From Palsa-601 sp052146895 (GTDB taxonomy: Bacteria > Actinomycetota > Acidimicrobiia > Acidimicrobiales > Bog-793), in assembly GCA_052146895.1 (NCBI GenBank), contig JBKQLZ010000081.1, forward strand, positions 1-6,779: a DNA stretch of 6,779 nucleotides. The letters are read 5' to 3'. Made by a program: the position numbers and the translations under genes. This document shows positions 6,272 to 6,779 of the stretch, one piece after another. Every line of letters begins with the position of its first letter. Within the stretch, counting starts at the first letter, position 1. Under the pieces are notes generated by a model, which was not told where the DNA came from, ran no database searches, and saw only the letters and a list, made by a program, of their open reading frames with translations.

Positions 6272-6706
6272 ATGGGGGCAATGGGAAAGATGATGGGTTG
6301 GAGGCGCGGCGGCGCAGGGGCTCCGGGCTCGGACCTCTCGTCGGTCGAGCAGCTTGACCTGATTGACATCACACTCGTCACAGAGGTCGGGGGCGAGACG
6401 CAATCGATTCCGAGACTCGGGCTGCACTTCGACGCGAACGGTCTGAGCGTCCGCCGCTGGGACGGTGCCTCTGTGGTGCAGATTCCCTGGGTAAGTCTCC
6501 GCCACCTGCAAACCAACGTGCGCCAGCCGAAGGGCTCGGCCCCGGAGGTCTCGCTCGACGTGGAGAGCGATCGCAAGCGTCACCGCTTCCTCATCCCCAA
6601 CGTGAACCCGGTCGCCCTGAAGGGCTCGCTCGGAGCGATGTCAGCGCGCTACGCCCACGTTGCCCTCGTCGAGGACGGGTCGCGCAGGTCGTTCCGGAGT
6701 CGCTGA
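6272..6706 (+). CDS. Conserved-looking hypothetical protein, 144 residues, possibly beta-rich
   Basis: I do not recognise a family. A strong ribosome binding site fixes the start. The first 20 residues are Met/Gly/Arg-rich and probably disordered. From about residue 25 to 133 hydrophobic residues alternate as in beta strands (for example IDITLVTEV, GLHFDANGLSVRRWDG, VVQIPWVSL, VSLDVES, HRFLIPN), ending in a helix-like segment (VNPVALKGSLGAMSA) and a final strand. A small beta barrel such as a PH- or GRAM-like fold would fit this pattern, but that is a guess from pattern alone. There is no signal peptide, membrane segment or cysteine, so it should be cytoplasmic. It is divergent from pilT with about 160 bp between, which hints at shared regulation but does not show a pilus role. 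Confidence 0.8.
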   Translation: MGAMGKMMGWRRGGAGAPGSDLSSVEQLDLIDITLVTEVGGETQSIPRLGLHFDANGLSVRRWDGASVVQIPWVSLRHLQTNVRQPKGSAPEVSLDVESDRKRHRFLIPNVNPVALKGSLGAMSARYAHVALVEDGSRRSFRSR

Positions 6707-6779
6707 CTCCTCTAGACGCACTTCTGACACAAAGTCGGGGGGCCACTCGGGACCCAACGGAGTACGCGGCCCATCACCA

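Noticed and set aside
6113..6583. N-terminal extension of the stand-alone PilT up to an ATG at 6583
   Set aside because: It would add over 150 residues unlike any PilT, be antisense to the 144-residue gene, and span the probable promoter region. PilT homology starts at about 6112.
6707..6779. Possible terminator or further gene at the right edge
   Set aside because: The G-rich stretch near 6736-6741 gives no convincing stem followed by a T-run, and no start or RNA gene can be supported in these 73 bases.

Overview
This window is a cluster of type IV pilus (T4P) motor and processing genes from a high-GC bacterium, roughly two thirds G+C by eye. Gene content, a PilT of the short-loop type and the Pro/Ala/Glu-rich linkers fit a T4P-bearing actinobacterium (Acidimicrobiia or Thermoleophilia-like) best. 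That assignment is inference, because there is no rRNA or other marker gene. No mobile element, CRISPR array or tRNA is visible.

Layout, left to right. Positions 1-1466 (minus) hold a PilT-type ATPase cut by the left edge inside its Walker A motif. It carries about 350 extra N-terminal residues: an MshEN-like domain and a long Pro/Ala linker with 13 consecutive prolines. Positions 1463-3916 (minus) hold the extension ATPase PilB/GspE, with two MshEN-type domains separated by a low-complexity linker. Its stop overlaps the start of the PilT gene by 4 bp (ATGA), so the two form an operon read right to left. Positions 3917-4225 are a divergent intergenic region with a candidate promoter and small hairpins. 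Positions 4226-5014 (plus) encode the prepilin peptidase PilD. Positions 5015-6112 (minus) encode a second, conventional-length PilT whose stop codon abuts that of pilD. Positions 6113-6271 are a second divergent intergenic region, followed by a 144-residue protein of unknown function at 6272-6706 (plus). I see no gene in 6707-6779.

How the parts work together (family knowledge): PilD cleaves and N-methylates prepilins, PilB powers pilus assembly and PilT proteins power retraction. The unusual point is where the regulatory domains sit. PilB has two MshEN copies but lacks the arginines that start the cyclic-di-GMP-binding motifs. The partial PilT has acquired an MshEN-like domain that keeps the first Arg-Leu pair. 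The second PilT has no such domain. If the MshEN-like domain still binds a ligand, regulation may act on retraction rather than extension, which would be worth testing.
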